From: Marinomonas spartinae
GTDB taxonomy: Bacteria > Pseudomonadota > Gammaproteobacteria > Pseudomonadales > Marinomonadaceae
Length of the DNA: 64,000 bases
Direction of reading: 5' to 3'
Assembly: GCF_900089775.1 (NCBI RefSeq)
Contig: NZ_FLOB01000001.1
Location: 806,001-870,000, forward strand
Position 1 is the first letter of the stretch, and the number at the start of each line of letters is the position of its first letter. This document shows positions 48,311 through 57,280 of this stretch, one piece after another. Under the pieces are notes generated by a model. The model ran no database searches. It was given only the letters and a program-made list of their open reading frames with translations, and had not been told where the DNA came from. The translations under genes were made by a program, and so were the position numbers.

Positions 48311-48610
48311 CCCTGAATAATGGCGTTTCAGACAAGAAGCGCCATGCTATTTTTAGGTCTTTTAATGTGAGAATTTTTTTTAGCTATAATCGCCTTAAAA
48401 ATAGTCCAAAATATGGGGAGCGATAAAGCCACTTCAGTAGCTTACGCAGGTTCTGGTCACAGGCTCTCAAGAGAACATTCAACGCATCACCGAGTTTTTC
48501 ATTGAATTTCAAATAACCAATGATCGGCTCTACGCTATTCTTACGTATCATCCAACGCTCTTTCTTCTCGGGGATACCGCGTTTTTGATAAGCAATTAAT
48601 ACTTAGTCAT
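48311..48610 (-). mobile_element. Truncated IS5-family element, 3' remnant in inverted orientation
   Basis: The end ccctgaataatggcg (48311-) matches the right terminus of the element at 52512-52522, read on the other strand. Behind it lies the C-terminal coding part of the same transposase on the minus strand; homology stops where the next copy's terminal repeat begins at 48611. It appears cut off by the arrival of that second copy. Confidence 0.85.
48384..48602 (-). pseudogene. C-terminal fragment of IS5-family transposase
   Basis: The minus-strand translation (QKRGIPEKKERWMIRKNSVEPIIGYLK, then ALNVLLRACDQNLRKLLKWLYRSPYFG, stop) is a homologue of residues about 300-420 of the transposase encoded at 51383-52505. 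Nine codons (present in the other copy as SDGKLRRCFLKG region) are missing, and the N-terminal three quarters are absent. It is nonfunctional. Confidence 0.85.
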
Positions 48611-48662
48611 CCCTGAATAATTCTCAACCTATTGAAATGCAATGTATTTTGTATAATGCTAA

Positions 48663-48697
48663 GGACTAAAATCTCGCCAATAATGGCGCTTTAGTCC
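48663..48697 (+). other. Stem-loop in the IS5 leader
   Basis: Arms ggactaaa and tttagtcc with an inner cgcc / ggcg pair form a long hairpin between the left terminus and the transposase start. Such structures often shield a transposase from readthrough transcription. A tataat at 48652-48657 is a possible promoter. Confidence 0.5.
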
Positions 48698-48725
48698 CAA
48701 AAAGTTGCAGAATCAGTGAGTTTTT

Positions 48726-48958
48726 ATGAAGCCTCGTCAAACAAAGCAAGATCCGCAGAAGGATTTATTCCGGCCTCAGCTAATCGATATTATTAACCCC
48801 AACCATACACTCGTTCGGTTGGCTAAAGTGCTGGATTGGGATCGGTTGGATACCGAATAGGGGACACATTTCGCGACGGTTGGCGCAGCGGCTCTGCCGA
48901 CTCGCTTGATGGTAGGGCTACTGTATTTACAGCATTTGTATAATTTGTCTGATGAAAT
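48726..48958 (+). pseudogene. 5' part of IS5-family transposase with an in-frame amber codon
   Basis: From the ATG at 48726 the frame reads MKPRQTKQDPQKDLFRPQLI and runs for 44 codons to a TAG at 48858-48860, then continues open (ALPTRLMVGLLYLQHLYNLSDE) to the IS66 insertion. Joined to 51383 onward across the insertion, the frame is intact, making about 451 codons with one stop. The amber codon predates or is independent of the IS66 insertion. Confidence 0.9.
48951..48958 (+). repeat. Target-site duplication of the IS66 element, left copy
   Basis: gatgaaat precedes the left end of the IS66 element and is repeated exactly at 51375-51382 after its right end. The 8-bp length is the norm for the IS66 family. 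Confidence 0.95.
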
Positions 48959-49044
48959 GTAAGCGTCACTAAATCAGCCTCTAGTTTTCGTGCTTAGTCC
49001 CTTCCACACTGTGCTTCGTCCCAATAATCGACGGAGTAATCAAT

Positions 49045-49350
49045 ATGAGCACAAATACAGTATTAAACCAAACTTGGGCTGCCCATATCGAAAAATGGCG
49101 GTCATCTGGGTTATCCGCCAAAGCGTTCTGTGAACAAGAAGACTTGGTGTATCACCAGTTCGGCTATTGGCGGCAGAAATTTTCTCCTGCCGATGACTCG
49201 CCAACCGAATCAAAATTAGTGCCGGTAACACTGGCAATGCCTTCTCAGCACACCAGCGATCTAGAAATCCTGCTCCCCAATGGCGTGCTCATACGTGGCA
49301 TTGATTCGAGTAATATTCCATTGGTGACTAGCTTGGTCGCCGCTTTATGA
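49045..49350 (+). CDS. tnpA: IS66-family TnpA accessory protein
   Basis: A 101-residue protein with the IS66 TnpA opening (WAAHIEKWRSSGLSAKAFCEQEDLVYHQFGYWRQKF), a helix-turn-helix-type DNA-binding segment, and a C-terminal IEILLPNG-like stretch. It has cggagt upstream. It overlaps tnpB by 4 bases (translational coupling). Confidence 0.93.
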   Translation: MSTNTVLNQTWAAHIEKWRSSGLSAKAFCEQEDLVYHQFGYWRQKFSPADDSPTESKLVPVTLAMPSQHTSDLEILLPNGVLIRGIDSSNIPLVTSLVAAL

Positions 49351-49715
49351 AACCCCGTTATCTGCGTCCTGCTTTAAATTTACCCCAGATATTTTTGTAC
49401 CGAGACCCGGTGGATTTTAGAAAACAAGCCCATGGGCTGGCGGTACTGATCGAGCAAGAACTTGGACACAACCCATTTTCTGGAGCCTTGTACGCCTTTA
49501 CCAACCGGCATCGCAATAAAATCAAATGCGTCATGTGGGAAGACAATGGCTTCGTGCTTTATTACAAAGGTTTAGCAGAAGAAAAGTTTAAGTGGCCCAA
49601 AGCCTCAGACGAATTGGTATCCCTCACCGGCGAGCAGATTAATTGGCTGTTAGATGGCTACGATCTTGGCGTAATGAAAGGCCATAAAACCTTGCATTAT
49701 GAGGCACTTTGCTGA
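49347..49715 (+). CDS. tnpB: IS66-family TnpB accessory protein
   Basis: A 122-residue protein of the IS66 Orf2 family: FLYRDPVDFRKQAHGLAVLIEQELGHNPFSGALYAFTNRHRNKIKCVMWEDNGFVLYYK is the full hallmark region. It is required together with TnpA and TnpC for transposition of IS66 elements. Its start overlaps tnpA by 4 bases. Confidence 0.96.
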   Translation: MKPRYLRPALNLPQIFLYRDPVDFRKQAHGLAVLIEQELGHNPFSGALYAFTNRHRNKIKCVMWEDNGFVLYYKGLAEEKFKWPKASDELVSLTGEQINWLLDGYDLGVMKGHKTLHYEALC

Positions 49716-49749
49716 GGATTTTTGTGGTGATTTTTGCTATCATAGCGCC

Positions 49750-51324
49750 ATGAAAATCGCTCCCAAATCTCACTCCCAAAAGCCAGATTACAGTCAATTA
49801 TCGCAAGCTGAGCTGGTGTCTTTGCTGTTGCAAAAAGACGCATCTTTAGCTCAGCGTGATGCCTACATCGAGCGTCTTGAAGAGATCAACCGTCTGCAAA
49901 AAGTACAACGCTTCGCCGCCAAGAGTGAGAAGCAGCCGTTTCAGATCACCCTGTTTGATGAGGTAGAACTGGAAAGTGCGATTGACGATCTGATTGATGA
50001 GATTCCAGAAGACTCGTTGAGCCAAGAGCTGGCACAAACCAAGAAAAGTCGTCAGCGTCAACGGGGCTTCTCGGCTTCATTAAACCGAATCCGTCGTGAG
50101 ATCTGCCTGAGTGACGACGAGAAAGCCGGTGCAACGAAAACCTTCTTCACTAAGGTGAAAGAAGAACTGGAGTTCATCCCCGCTCAGCTTAACGTGATCG
50201 AGATCTGGCAAGAAAAAGCGGTGTTCGAATCCTCGACTGGCGAGGAAATCATAGCGGCAAAGCGCCCAACCCATCCTCTGGGTAAATGCGTCGCCACCAC
50301 CTCCTTATTGGCGTACATCATCACATCAAAATATGCTGATGGTTTACCTCTGTATCGCTTAGATGGCATGTTAGCGCGCCTTGGTCATGAAATTGGTCGT
50401 AATAACATGGCGAACTGGATCATCCGTCTCGATGACGTGTTCAAACCCTTGATCAACCTGATGCGGGAACAACAAAACCTCGGTCGTTACATCCAAGCGG
50501 ATGAAACTCGCATCCAAGTGTTGAAAGAAACGGGGAAAACTGCTCAAAGTGATAAATGGATGTGGGTTACACGGGGCGGTCCACCGGATAAACCTTCTGT
50601 ATTGTTCGACTATGATCCGACCCGAGCGGGTCACGTACCGGCACGCCTATTGGAAGGGTTTAGTGGCGTATTACAAGTGGACGGCTACAGCGGCTATGGC
50701 AAAGTCTGCCGAGAACTTGATATCACTCGCATTGGCTGTTGGGATCATGCGCGACGCAAGTTTGTTGAAGCCGCACGCGGTGCGGCTCCTCAGAAAAGAA
50801 AAGGAAAAAGCAACAAGGTCAAACCATCTAAAACCGATGTCGCCATCGGTAAAATCCGCAAGCTCTATGCCATCGAAAGCAAAATAGAAGGCTTAAGCGA
50901 GTCGGAAAAATACACCGTCCGTCAAGAATTGGCCTTGCCAGTGCTGCAAGACCTCAAAGCATGGTTAGAAACCAACCACCCTAAGGTTCCCAAAGACTCG
51001 CTGACCTTCAAAGCGATCCAATATGCCCTCAATCAGTGGGAATCCTTGGTGGCCTACTGCGACTATGGCTTCGTCCACATCAGCAACGCCTTAGCAGAAA
51101 ATGCCATCCGCCCGTTCGCAGTGGGCAGGCGCAACTGGCTGTTTGCTGATTCGTCACGTGGAGCGAACGCCAGTGCCACCTGCTACTCACTGATAGAAAC
51201 CGCCAAAGCCAATGGTCTAGAGCCATCAAGCTGCATCCACTATCTGCTCGACCACATCGCCGACGCTGACACCTTAGAAAAACTTGAAGCGCTGTTGCCC
51301 TGGAACATGCCGAAAATAGGCTAG
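49750..51324 (+). CDS. tnpC: IS66-family TnpC transposase
   Basis: A transposase of 524 residues from the ATG at 49750; an in-frame ATG at 49699 overlapping tnpB would give 541, and neither start has a clear ribosome-binding site. The N-terminus has a leucine-rich coiled coil, followed by a zinc-finger-type region and the DDE core: the first Asp in IQADETRIQVL, the second in VDGYSGYGKV, and Glu in ALAENAIRPFAVGRRNWLFADS. The frame is intact. Confidence 0.95.
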   Translation: MKIAPKSHSQKPDYSQLSQAELVSLLLQKDASLAQRDAYIERLEEINRLQKVQRFAAKSEKQPFQITLFDEVELESAIDDLIDEIPEDSLSQELAQTKKSRQRQRGFSASLNRIRREICLSDDEKAGATKTFFTKVKEELEFIPAQLNVIEIWQEKAVFESSTGEEIIAAKRPTHPLGKCVATTSLLAYIITSKYADGLPLYRLDGMLARLGHEIGRNNMANWIIRLDDVFKPLINLMREQQNLGRYIQADETRIQVLKETGKTAQSDKWMWVTRGGPPDKPSVLFDYDPTRAGHVPARLLEGFSGVLQVDGYSGYGKVCRELDITRIGCWDHARRKFVEAARGAAPQKRKGKSNKVKPSKTDVAIGKIRKLYAIESKIEGLSESEKYTVRQELALPVLQDLKAWLETNHPKVPKDSLTFKAIQYALNQWESLVAYCDYGFVHISNALAENAIRPFAVGRRNWLFADSSRGANASATCYSLIETAKANGLEPSSCIHYLLDHIADADTLEKLEALLPWNMPKIG

Positions 51325-51374
51325 ATTAGCAGATCTGGCCAAATCGTTTTAGGAGTGGATATAAGAGCGCTTAC

Positions 51375-51382
51375 GATGAAAT
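51375..51382 (+). repeat. Target-site duplication of the IS66 element, right copy
   Basis: gatgaaat, identical to 48951-48958. The transposase frame of the IS5 element resumes across it. Confidence 0.95.
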
Positions 51383-52505
51383 GGTCTTAGAACAATGGCT
51401 TGAATCGCCTTACTACCAATACTTTTGCGGCGAAACCTTTTTTCAACATGACTTCCCGTGCCATCCAACCAGTCTTGTTAAATGGCGCAAACGGTTAGGA
51501 GAAGAAGGCTGTGAATGGCTGCTTACTCAGACGATACAAGCAGGGCTAAAGCTAAAAGTGATCAAGTCTGCGAGTCTAAAGCGTGTGATTGTCGATACCA
51601 CGGTACAAGAAAAAAACATCACCTTCCCAACCGATGCCAAACTCTACAACAAGGCACGACAGCAACTCACTCAAGTGGCAAAAGACCTCGCTATCACACT
51701 AAGACAAACCTATGACAAAGCCTGCCATGAGTTAATGCCAAAGATTGGACGCTATGGGCATGCCAAACAATACAAACGAATGAGAAAGGCGATTAAGCAA
51801 GTCAAAGGCTTCTTAGGGCGGGTATTACGGGACCTTGATAGACAAGTAAAACGACAAGGATTAACGCTCACCCAAAAGCAAGAAGACACTCTCAACCAAG
51901 CTTATCGATTACTAAAACAAACGCGTCAGAGTAAAAACAAACTCTACAGCCTGCATGAACCCAATGTGGACTGTATCTCTAAAGGCAAAGCACATAAACG
52001 CTATGAGTTTGGTGTGAAAGCCAGTATCGCGGTGACGGCTAAAGAATCCTTTATTGTGGGCGCAAGAAGCTATCCAGGTAATCCTTATGATGGCCATACC
52101 TTGAAAGATCAACTTCAACAAGTGGAAACCCTGACAGGGAAAAAACCGGAAACCTGTTTTGTTGACCGAGGGTATAAAGGATCGGGCGTGGAAGACATTA
52201 AAGTCTTGGTTACAGGTCAAAAACGCGGTGTGCCCAAGAAAGAGAAACGCTGGATGGGAAGACGAAACAGTGTAGAACCCATCATCGGGCATCTCAAATC
52301 CGATGGAAAACTCAGACGATGCTTCTTAAAAGGCATACTAGGCGATGCGATGAACGTGATCTTAAGCGCCTGTGGCCAGAACTTACGTAAGCTACTAAAG
52401 TGGCTTTATTGCGCCCCATATTTTGGAGTCTTTTTAAGGAGATTATGGCTGAAAATAATTTTTCCAACGGAAAATTCTAAAAATAGCATGGCGCTTCTTG
52501 CTTGA
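51383..52505 (+). pseudogene. 3' part of IS5-family transposase
   Basis: This part continues the frame broken at 48958 (LSDEM then VLEQWLESPYYQYFCGETFFQHDFPCHP). It carries the DDE core, with VIVDTTVQEKNI (Asp), CFVDRGYKG (Asp) and RRNSVEPIIGHLKSDGKLRRC (Glu). It could be translated from the ATG at 51381, but would lack the N-terminal DNA-binding part, so it is treated as broken. Confidence 0.9.
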
Positions 52506-52592
52506 AACGCCATTATTCAGGGGCGACTACTGATTCGAACTTGTTATAAACAGATAGGGTTGGATTAGTACTTACTAAAATTTATTTCAGAT

Positions 52593-53918
52593 CTATAACC
52601 CCTTTTTACCTAGTACAACACCAACAGTCCGTATTAATGCTTCTATTTCTAACCAAATACTCCAGTGTTTTATATAGTATAGGTCATACATAAGTTTTTG
52701 GCGTGAATCTTCCGTGTTGGCGCCGTAAGGATATAGCACTTGGGCCCATCCCGATATGCCAGGTCTAACAAGATGACGTTCATGGTAATAGGGTATTTCT
52801 TTTTCATAGTTTTCGACTAAAATATCCCACTCTGTTCTCGGCCCTAGTAAATGCATATCCCCTTTGACAACATTCCATAACTGAGGTAGCTCATCTATAC
52901 GAGCTTTTCTCATAAAGTTACCATAAGGATATATTCTAGGGTCTTCTTTTTGTGTATAGGGGTTAAACTTTGCATTCTCATGCATACTACGAAACTTAAT
53001 GGCCATAAAGTTTTTACCTTTTAAGCCAACTCTACTTTGACAAAAAAATAGTTTTCCAGGAGATTCTTTTTTTATTTTATACATTGAGAAAAGTATAATT
53101 GGGATGCTTATAGCGCCAAGCAATAAGACAACAAGCCAATCTATTATTCGCTTTAAAATATAATCAGAGAGTGAATAGCTTCTAATTTTTTCTAAATAGC
53201 TTAGGTCTTTTTTATCATATGGTATATAACATTTTCTTAAAAAAACTTCCATGAAGTTATGTAGGGCTATCAACTTTATACCATCTACATCTAAATGGGT
53301 TAACTCTTTTATTAAATCTGAGCTAGCCGGTTTTTCTAAGTTAAGCAATAAATAGTCTGGTGAAGATTCTAGTGTTTTTTGTTTTACTCTTTCTGCTTCT
53401 AATATCTTTATATAACTAAGTTGTATATTTTGTGATTTAAGCATATTTAGCTCAAATTCATTAAATGAATAATGATTTCCAAGTATTAAAACATTAATCT
53501 TTGCTTTTGATAATTTTCTATTAAAATAGCTAATTAATGATTTTAAAGTGATAACAAAAAGTGGTGTTAAGATGACCCAGCTAGACATTATTAAACGATC
53601 AAACTTAAGTGTTGCTAAGTAGAAGTAAGTTATTACCAATAAAAAAAGAACATTAATAAACCATGTTTTGAATGTAATCTCTAATTTTTTAGAGATAGAC
53701 CTCTCATTATATCGGCTATATCCTCTTTGTATTGCTGTTGCTAAGAAGAAAAAAATACCACTTAGAATTGCCATTGTAGTGTAAGCTCGTCCCCATCCTG
53801 TCAACCCTATGATTGTGTGTATGATATACAGTAGACAACCTGGAATAATTAGGTCAATTAAGGCATATAAAGTGGGGGCCTTTCTATCATGGTACCGTTG
53901 AAATGACGTTTCTGTCAT
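52593..53918 (-). CDS. Initiating polyprenyl-phosphate sugar-1-phosphate transferase (WcaJ/WbaP type)
   Basis: A 441-residue protein. The N-terminal half has four hydrophobic helices and a CoA-binding-like domain, then a fifth helix (about 263-285) and the C-terminal catalytic domain: KKESPGKLFFCQSRVGLKGKNFMAIKFRSM, RKARIDELPQLWNVVKGDMHLLGPR, RPGISGWAQV. Such enzymes put the first sugar phosphate (Glc or Gal) on undecaprenyl phosphate. It is on the strand opposite the polymer locus, separated from it by the IS nest, and I infer that it starts that polymer. Confidence 0.9.
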   Translation of the reverse strand: MTETSFQRYHDRKAPTLYALIDLIIPGCLLYIIHTIIGLTGWGRAYTTMAILSGIFFFLATAIQRGYSRYNERSISKKLEITFKTWFINVLFLLVITYFYLATLKFDRLIMSSWVILTPLFVITLKSLISYFNRKLSKAKINVLILGNHYSFNEFELNMLKSQNIQLSYIKILEAERVKQKTLESSPDYLLLNLEKPASSDLIKELTHLDVDGIKLIALHNFMEVFLRKCYIPYDKKDLSYLEKIRSYSLSDYILKRIIDWLVVLLLGAISIPIILFSMYKIKKESPGKLFFCQSRVGLKGKNFMAIKFRSMHENAKFNPYTQKEDPRIYPYGNFMRKARIDELPQLWNVVKGDMHLLGPRTEWDILVENYEKEIPYYHERHLVRPGISGWAQVLYPYGANTEDSRQKLMYDLYYIKHWSIWLEIEALIRTVGVVLGKKGL

Positions 53919-54172
53919 TTTACATTCCTTTTCTAACCTTTAAGAAAACATACTTATCTTTTAGTAAGTCTACGATGAGTATTGTTACCAGATGTCAGTC
54001 CCAAAAGAGAGGGCTGAGCTAACAGTAAGTTATAACTAATATTATAAAGGAGTTATATAGATAGGGCTATAGGAATTAATTCAGTTTACTAGATGGGAAA
54101 GAAACATTTCGGTGTAGGGTGCATAGAATAGGGGTATAATTTTTAGTGGGTGATCATAAATATAGCAGGAGA

Positions 54173-54206
54173 CAAGAGAATAAGAACATTGGTTCTTATT
54201 CTCTTG
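54173..54206 (-). terminator. Terminator of the FKBP gene
   Basis: Perfect 15-bp stem (caagagaataagaac / gttcttattctcttg) with a 4-base loop, 12 bases after the FKBP stop codon. The 300-base gap 53919-54218 otherwise holds only A+T-rich DNA, presumably including the promoter of the transferase gene. Confidence 0.8.
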
Positions 54207-54218
54207 TTAAAAGTGATA

Positions 54219-54944
54219 TTACTTCGCTTTACTGTCTTCGCCTTTTTTCTCTTTATTTTTCACTATGCTATGAAGTTCAACCACAAATTTAAGAGCTGCA
54301 TTAGGTGGGATTGGACCCGTACCACCTGGACCATAAGCAAGGTCTGCTGGGATGTACAGCTCGTATTTGGAACCGACTCTCATAAGCTGTAGGCCTTCTG
54401 TCCAGCCAGGGATAACTTGGTTAAGAGGGAATGTGATTGGTTCGCCGCGTTTGTAGGAGCTATCAAAGACTTTGCCATTCATTAAGCTGCCTTCGTAATC
54501 CACTTTGACGGTGTCGGTGGCTGTTGGATGTGGACCTTTTCCTTCTTTGATGACTTTATAAAGTAAGCCGTCTTTGGTTTTTTTCACACCCTTCTCTTTA
54601 GCAATTTTTTTCAACCAAGCTTCTGATTTCGCTTTGTCTTCGGCGGCTACTTTTTCTTTCTCTTTCTGTGCTTTTTCCATCTGCTCTTTCTGGAAATTTT
54701 GGATGGTGGCAGCAATTTCCTCTTTGGTCATCTGTCCTTTTCTACCATCGTAACCGTCTTTGAAGCCTTGGAAAAAGGCCTTCATGTCTAGATCTTTAAA
54801 ATCTTGGGTCATTCGGCTACCAAACATATTGCCTATGCTGTAACCCAGTTTCTGTTCTTTTGTCGTAATAGTGGTTGCGTTATTGTCTGCGTACGCGAAA
54901 GAAACAGAAGACATAACCAGCGCCGCAATGAGTGTTTTTTTCAT
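54219..54944 (-). CDS. FKBP-type peptidyl-prolyl cis-trans isomerase (FkpA/Mip-like)
   Basis: The start at 54944 has ggaacg upstream and gives the signal peptide MKKTLIAALVMSSVSFAYA; the frame opens 5 codons earlier. The 241-residue product has an N-terminal helical dimerisation domain (about 25-125, KLGYSIGNMFG, coiled-coil Gln/Lys/Glu run) and a C-terminal FKBP domain (VKVDYEGSLMNGKVFDSSYKRGEPITFPLNQVIPGWTEGLQLM, GPGGTGPIPPNAALKFVVEL). It is a periplasmic folding helper. Confidence 0.95.
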   Translation of the reverse strand: MKKTLIAALVMSSVSFAYADNNATTITTKEQKLGYSIGNMFGSRMTQDFKDLDMKAFFQGFKDGYDGRKGQMTKEEIAATIQNFQKEQMEKAQKEKEKVAAEDKAKSEAWLKKIAKEKGVKKTKDGLLYKVIKEGKGPHPTATDTVKVDYEGSLMNGKVFDSSYKRGEPITFPLNQVIPGWTEGLQLMRVGSKYELYIPADLAYGPGGTGPIPPNAALKFVVELHSIVKNKEKKGEDSKAK

Positions 54945-55487
54945 AAAAAAGCGTTCCATTTAATTGTTTGTTTATCACTTGCTTCTAAAGCTTGGGTGAT
55001 GTTTGACCTAGCCACGGATTAGATTTGCATGTCGCTTTATCGAGCATTGACTTTTTAGCATAGATTGACTTAGTAGCATAGCAAGAAGGCAAAACCAAGT
55101 GTGAATAATGCGCCTTGTGCTTTGTCAGTCCAGATCCGATAGTACGTTTCTAACATAACCATGGGGTGTAACGCCAATGTTAAGCTAGAATCGTTCCCAA
55201 AGCGACCCCTTCACCTGTACACCTTGTTTTGCTAAAAGATAATTGAATCAACAAAACACAAAACGTGTTTCGAGAATAATCTGCCCATGTCTTGTACGAC
55301 AATGGATTTTACAAAAGCATGACGCTGTTTGCTTATCATGTTGACTTTACAATTGATACTGACAATAAATTGACATTTTCTAACTCTCTGTTGCTTTAGC
55401 GCGAGATTTTCGGCTGTTGTCTTATCGTTAGGTTGAGCAGTGTTTGCTTTTTTAATGGAAAATACAAAGTTGGGGTGGGCCTATTAC
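54945..55487. other. 543-base gap without a recognised gene
   Basis: It presumably contains the FKBP promoter (minus strand). I see only a short inverted repeat (aaacac / gtgttt, 55254-55270) and no open frame with family features. No tRNA or sRNA signature is visible. It could be the decayed remains of a gene. Confidence 0.4.
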
Positions 55488-55506
55488 AGGCAGGAGCTAG
55501 CTGCCT
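55488..55506 (-). terminator. Hairpin overlapping the lysO-like stop codon
   Basis: aggcag-N7-ctgcct encloses the TAG stop at 55497-55499. It could be a weak terminator on the minus strand; the A/T-rich tract downstream is some 35 bases away. Confidence 0.35.
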
Positions 55507-56408
55507 ATAAAAATGGGAATAAGTATGGGAACAAGGACGCTCATGATAAAGCCACTGGCGATACAAACAGGAATGATTTGCGAGCCATGGAATTTTCCTA
55601 ACATGGGTAGGGTAAAGTCCATAGCGGTGGCGCCAGAATAGCCAACGGATAAGTGGCTGTTCCATTTGGCTAGAAAGGGAATCAACATTAACGCTAGGAT
55701 TTCTCGGCTTAGGTCTAATAAAAATGCAGTCGTACCCAATACGGGGTCGCCAAGCCCTGTGATAAGAATGCCTGATAAGCTGTACCAACCAAACCCTGAG
55801 ACAACAGCCAGTCCTTGGTGCCAATTAATATGAAGTAGCAGGGCGCTAACCCAGCCAGCAAGCAGTGTGCTTGTGATGGTGACACTTGCAATGATTAGCC
55901 CCTGGCGATTAAGGAAAAGTTTTCTTAAGCGGTAGTTTCCTTGACGAAGCTGACAACCGATTAGAAATAGTAAAATATAAAGAAGAGCCGTGACGAGTTT
56001 ATCAACACCTGTGAACCATTGTTTTCCTATAAAACCCGCTGCAATTCCAGCAAAGACCCATGTTAACGTGATGATGGCGTCTTTTATGGCCTGCCATTTA
56101 CTTGCTTGAAGGAGGGGGCCGCTATTGTTTTCATAGTGAGAATCAAGCTTTAGGCCGCTGAAATACAAAGCAATCAAGTTAAAACTAGAGACTAAAATAA
56201 CTAAGATAAAGGCTTGATAACCTGCAATCAGAAGCTTTTCTGTTAAGTTGTCTAACGCACCAATGCTAAAGCCAATAAGTCCTAATATTAGGTAGACGAG
56301 TTGATTGAGACCTTTTGCCACTCGTTTTGCGTTGAAAAATCTAATATCTATCCAATAGCCGATCAGCAAAGCTGCTAATAAGGGTAATAAGGTTGTCAGA
56401 ATGGCCAT
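55497..56408 (-). CDS. LysO-family (DUF340/YbjE) membrane exporter
   Basis: The ATG at 56408 begins MAILTTLLPLLAALLIGYW, the usual LysO opening; the frame extends 28 codons further without a better start. The 303-residue product has about eight hydrophobic helices and the family features LNQLVYLILGLIGFSIG in the first half and SVGYSGATAMDFTLPML in the second half. LysO exports lysine or its toxic analogue in E. coli; here the substrate is assumed by family. It is bordered by the repeat array upstream. Confidence 0.78.
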   Translation of the reverse strand: MAILTTLLPLLAALLIGYWIDIRFFNAKRVAKGLNQLVYLILGLIGFSIGALDNLTEKLLIAGYQAFILVILVSSFNLIALYFSGLKLDSHYENNSGPLLQASKWQAIKDAIITLTWVFAGIAAGFIGKQWFTGVDKLVTALLYILLFLIGCQLRQGNYRLRKLFLNRQGLIIASVTITSTLLAGWVSALLLHINWHQGLAVVSGFGWYSLSGILITGLGDPVLGTTAFLLDLSREILALMLIPFLAKWNSHLSVGYSGATAMDFTLPMLGKFHGSQIIPVCIASGFIMSVLVPILIPIFIGS

Positions 56409-56542
56409 GAGGTATCGTCCTAAATAGGCTTTAAAAAAACAAGATGTTGATTTTAAACGGGGTATTTTGTCGCGCTTAGTTGTTAAGAGCAAGGAGAAAC
56501 GGTTATTGCTGGTCTTTGTTGGATGAATCTGAACCTATTCTT

Positions 56543-57280
56543 TTGTCGGAATGAATTCCGACCTACAAGGGCAGGCGTTTTTTGTAGGTTGGACTTTAGT
56601 CTAACAGGTGTATTAGGTGGTTTGTCGGGATGAATCCCGACCTACAAGGCGGTCGTTTTTGTAGGTTAGGCTTTAGTCTAGCGGGTGTTTTTAGACGGTT
56701 TGTCGGGATGAATCCCGACCTACAAGGGCGGTCGTTTTTTGTAGGTTAGATTTTAGTCTAACAGGTGTATTGGATGGTTTGTCGGGATGAATCCCGACCT
56801 ACAAGGCAGTCGTTTTTTGTAGGTTAGGCTTTAGTCTAGCGGGTGTTTTTAGATGGTTTGTCGGGATGAATCCCGACCTACAAGGGGGGGGCGTTTTTTG
56901 TAGGTTGGACTTTAGTCTAACCGGTGTATTGGATGATTTGTTGGGATGAATCGCGGCGTACAATGGGGACGTTTTTTTGTAGGTTAGACTTTACTCTAAC
57001 AGGTGTATTGGATGGTTTGTCGGGATGAATCGCGGCGTAAAAGGGAGCTGTTTTTTTGTAGGTAAGACTTTAGTCTACCAGGTGTATTAGATGGTTTGTC
57101 GGGATGAATCGCGGCGTAAAAGGGGTGTTGTTTTTGTAGGTTAGGCTTTAGTCTAGCGGGTGTATTGGATGGTTTGTCGGAATGAATCGTGGCGTAAAAG
57201 GGAGCTTTTTTTTTGTAGGTTAGATTTTAATCTAACAGGTGTATTGGATGGTTTGTCGGGATGAATTCCGACCTACAGGG
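56543..57280. repeat. Tandem array of nine 77-81 bp units, each with two hairpins
   Basis: The core gtaggt starts at 56584, 56661, 56741, 56819, 56900, 56979, 57058, 57136 and 57215. Each unit has a hairpin of type ttagac-ttta-gtctaa followed by a second of type gtcggg-atgaat-cccgac, then a T-run or G-rich spacer. A leading half-unit (56545-56562) and a last half-unit (57255-57272) bound the array. Arm changes are often matched on the opposite arm. It fills most of the 1 kb between lysO-like and MATE genes and resembles REP/BIME elements. Confidence 0.93.

Larger units (their letters stand above)
48959..51374 (+). mobile_element. Complete IS66-family insertion sequence
   Basis: A 2,416-bp element with gtaagcg at its left end (48959-48965) and cgcttac at the right (51368-51374), flanked by an 8-bp direct repeat. 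It carries tnpA, tnpB and tnpC in the usual IS66 order. All three frames are open, so it may be active. Confidence 0.95.
48611..52522 (+). mobile_element. IS5-family insertion sequence, interrupted by an IS66-family element
   Basis: Terminal repeats ccctgaataat (48611-48621) and attattcaggg (52512-52522) bound the element. Without the inserted IS66 copy and one target duplication it is about 1,488 bp. No matching direct repeat flanks it (ttagtcat left, gcgactac right). Its transposase is a pseudogene in two parts (48726-48958 and 51383-52505). Confidence 0.85.

Noticed and set aside
49946..50634. Minus-strand frames opposite tnpC
   Set aside because: Shadow frames of a well-identified transposase.
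48311..52522. Composite transposon carrying polysaccharide genes
   Set aside because: The two IS5-family copies are adjacent, one is truncated, and no cargo lies between them.
52530..52545. tRNA T-loop-like word gattcgaac
   Set aside because: No acceptor, D or anticodon stem can be formed around it.
55396..55824. Minus-strand frame of 142 codons
   Set aside because: It is an out-of-frame shadow overlapping the lysO-like gene with no family features.
56543..57280. CRISPR array
   Set aside because: The units are continuous 77-81 bp repeats with no unique spacers and no cas genes nearby.
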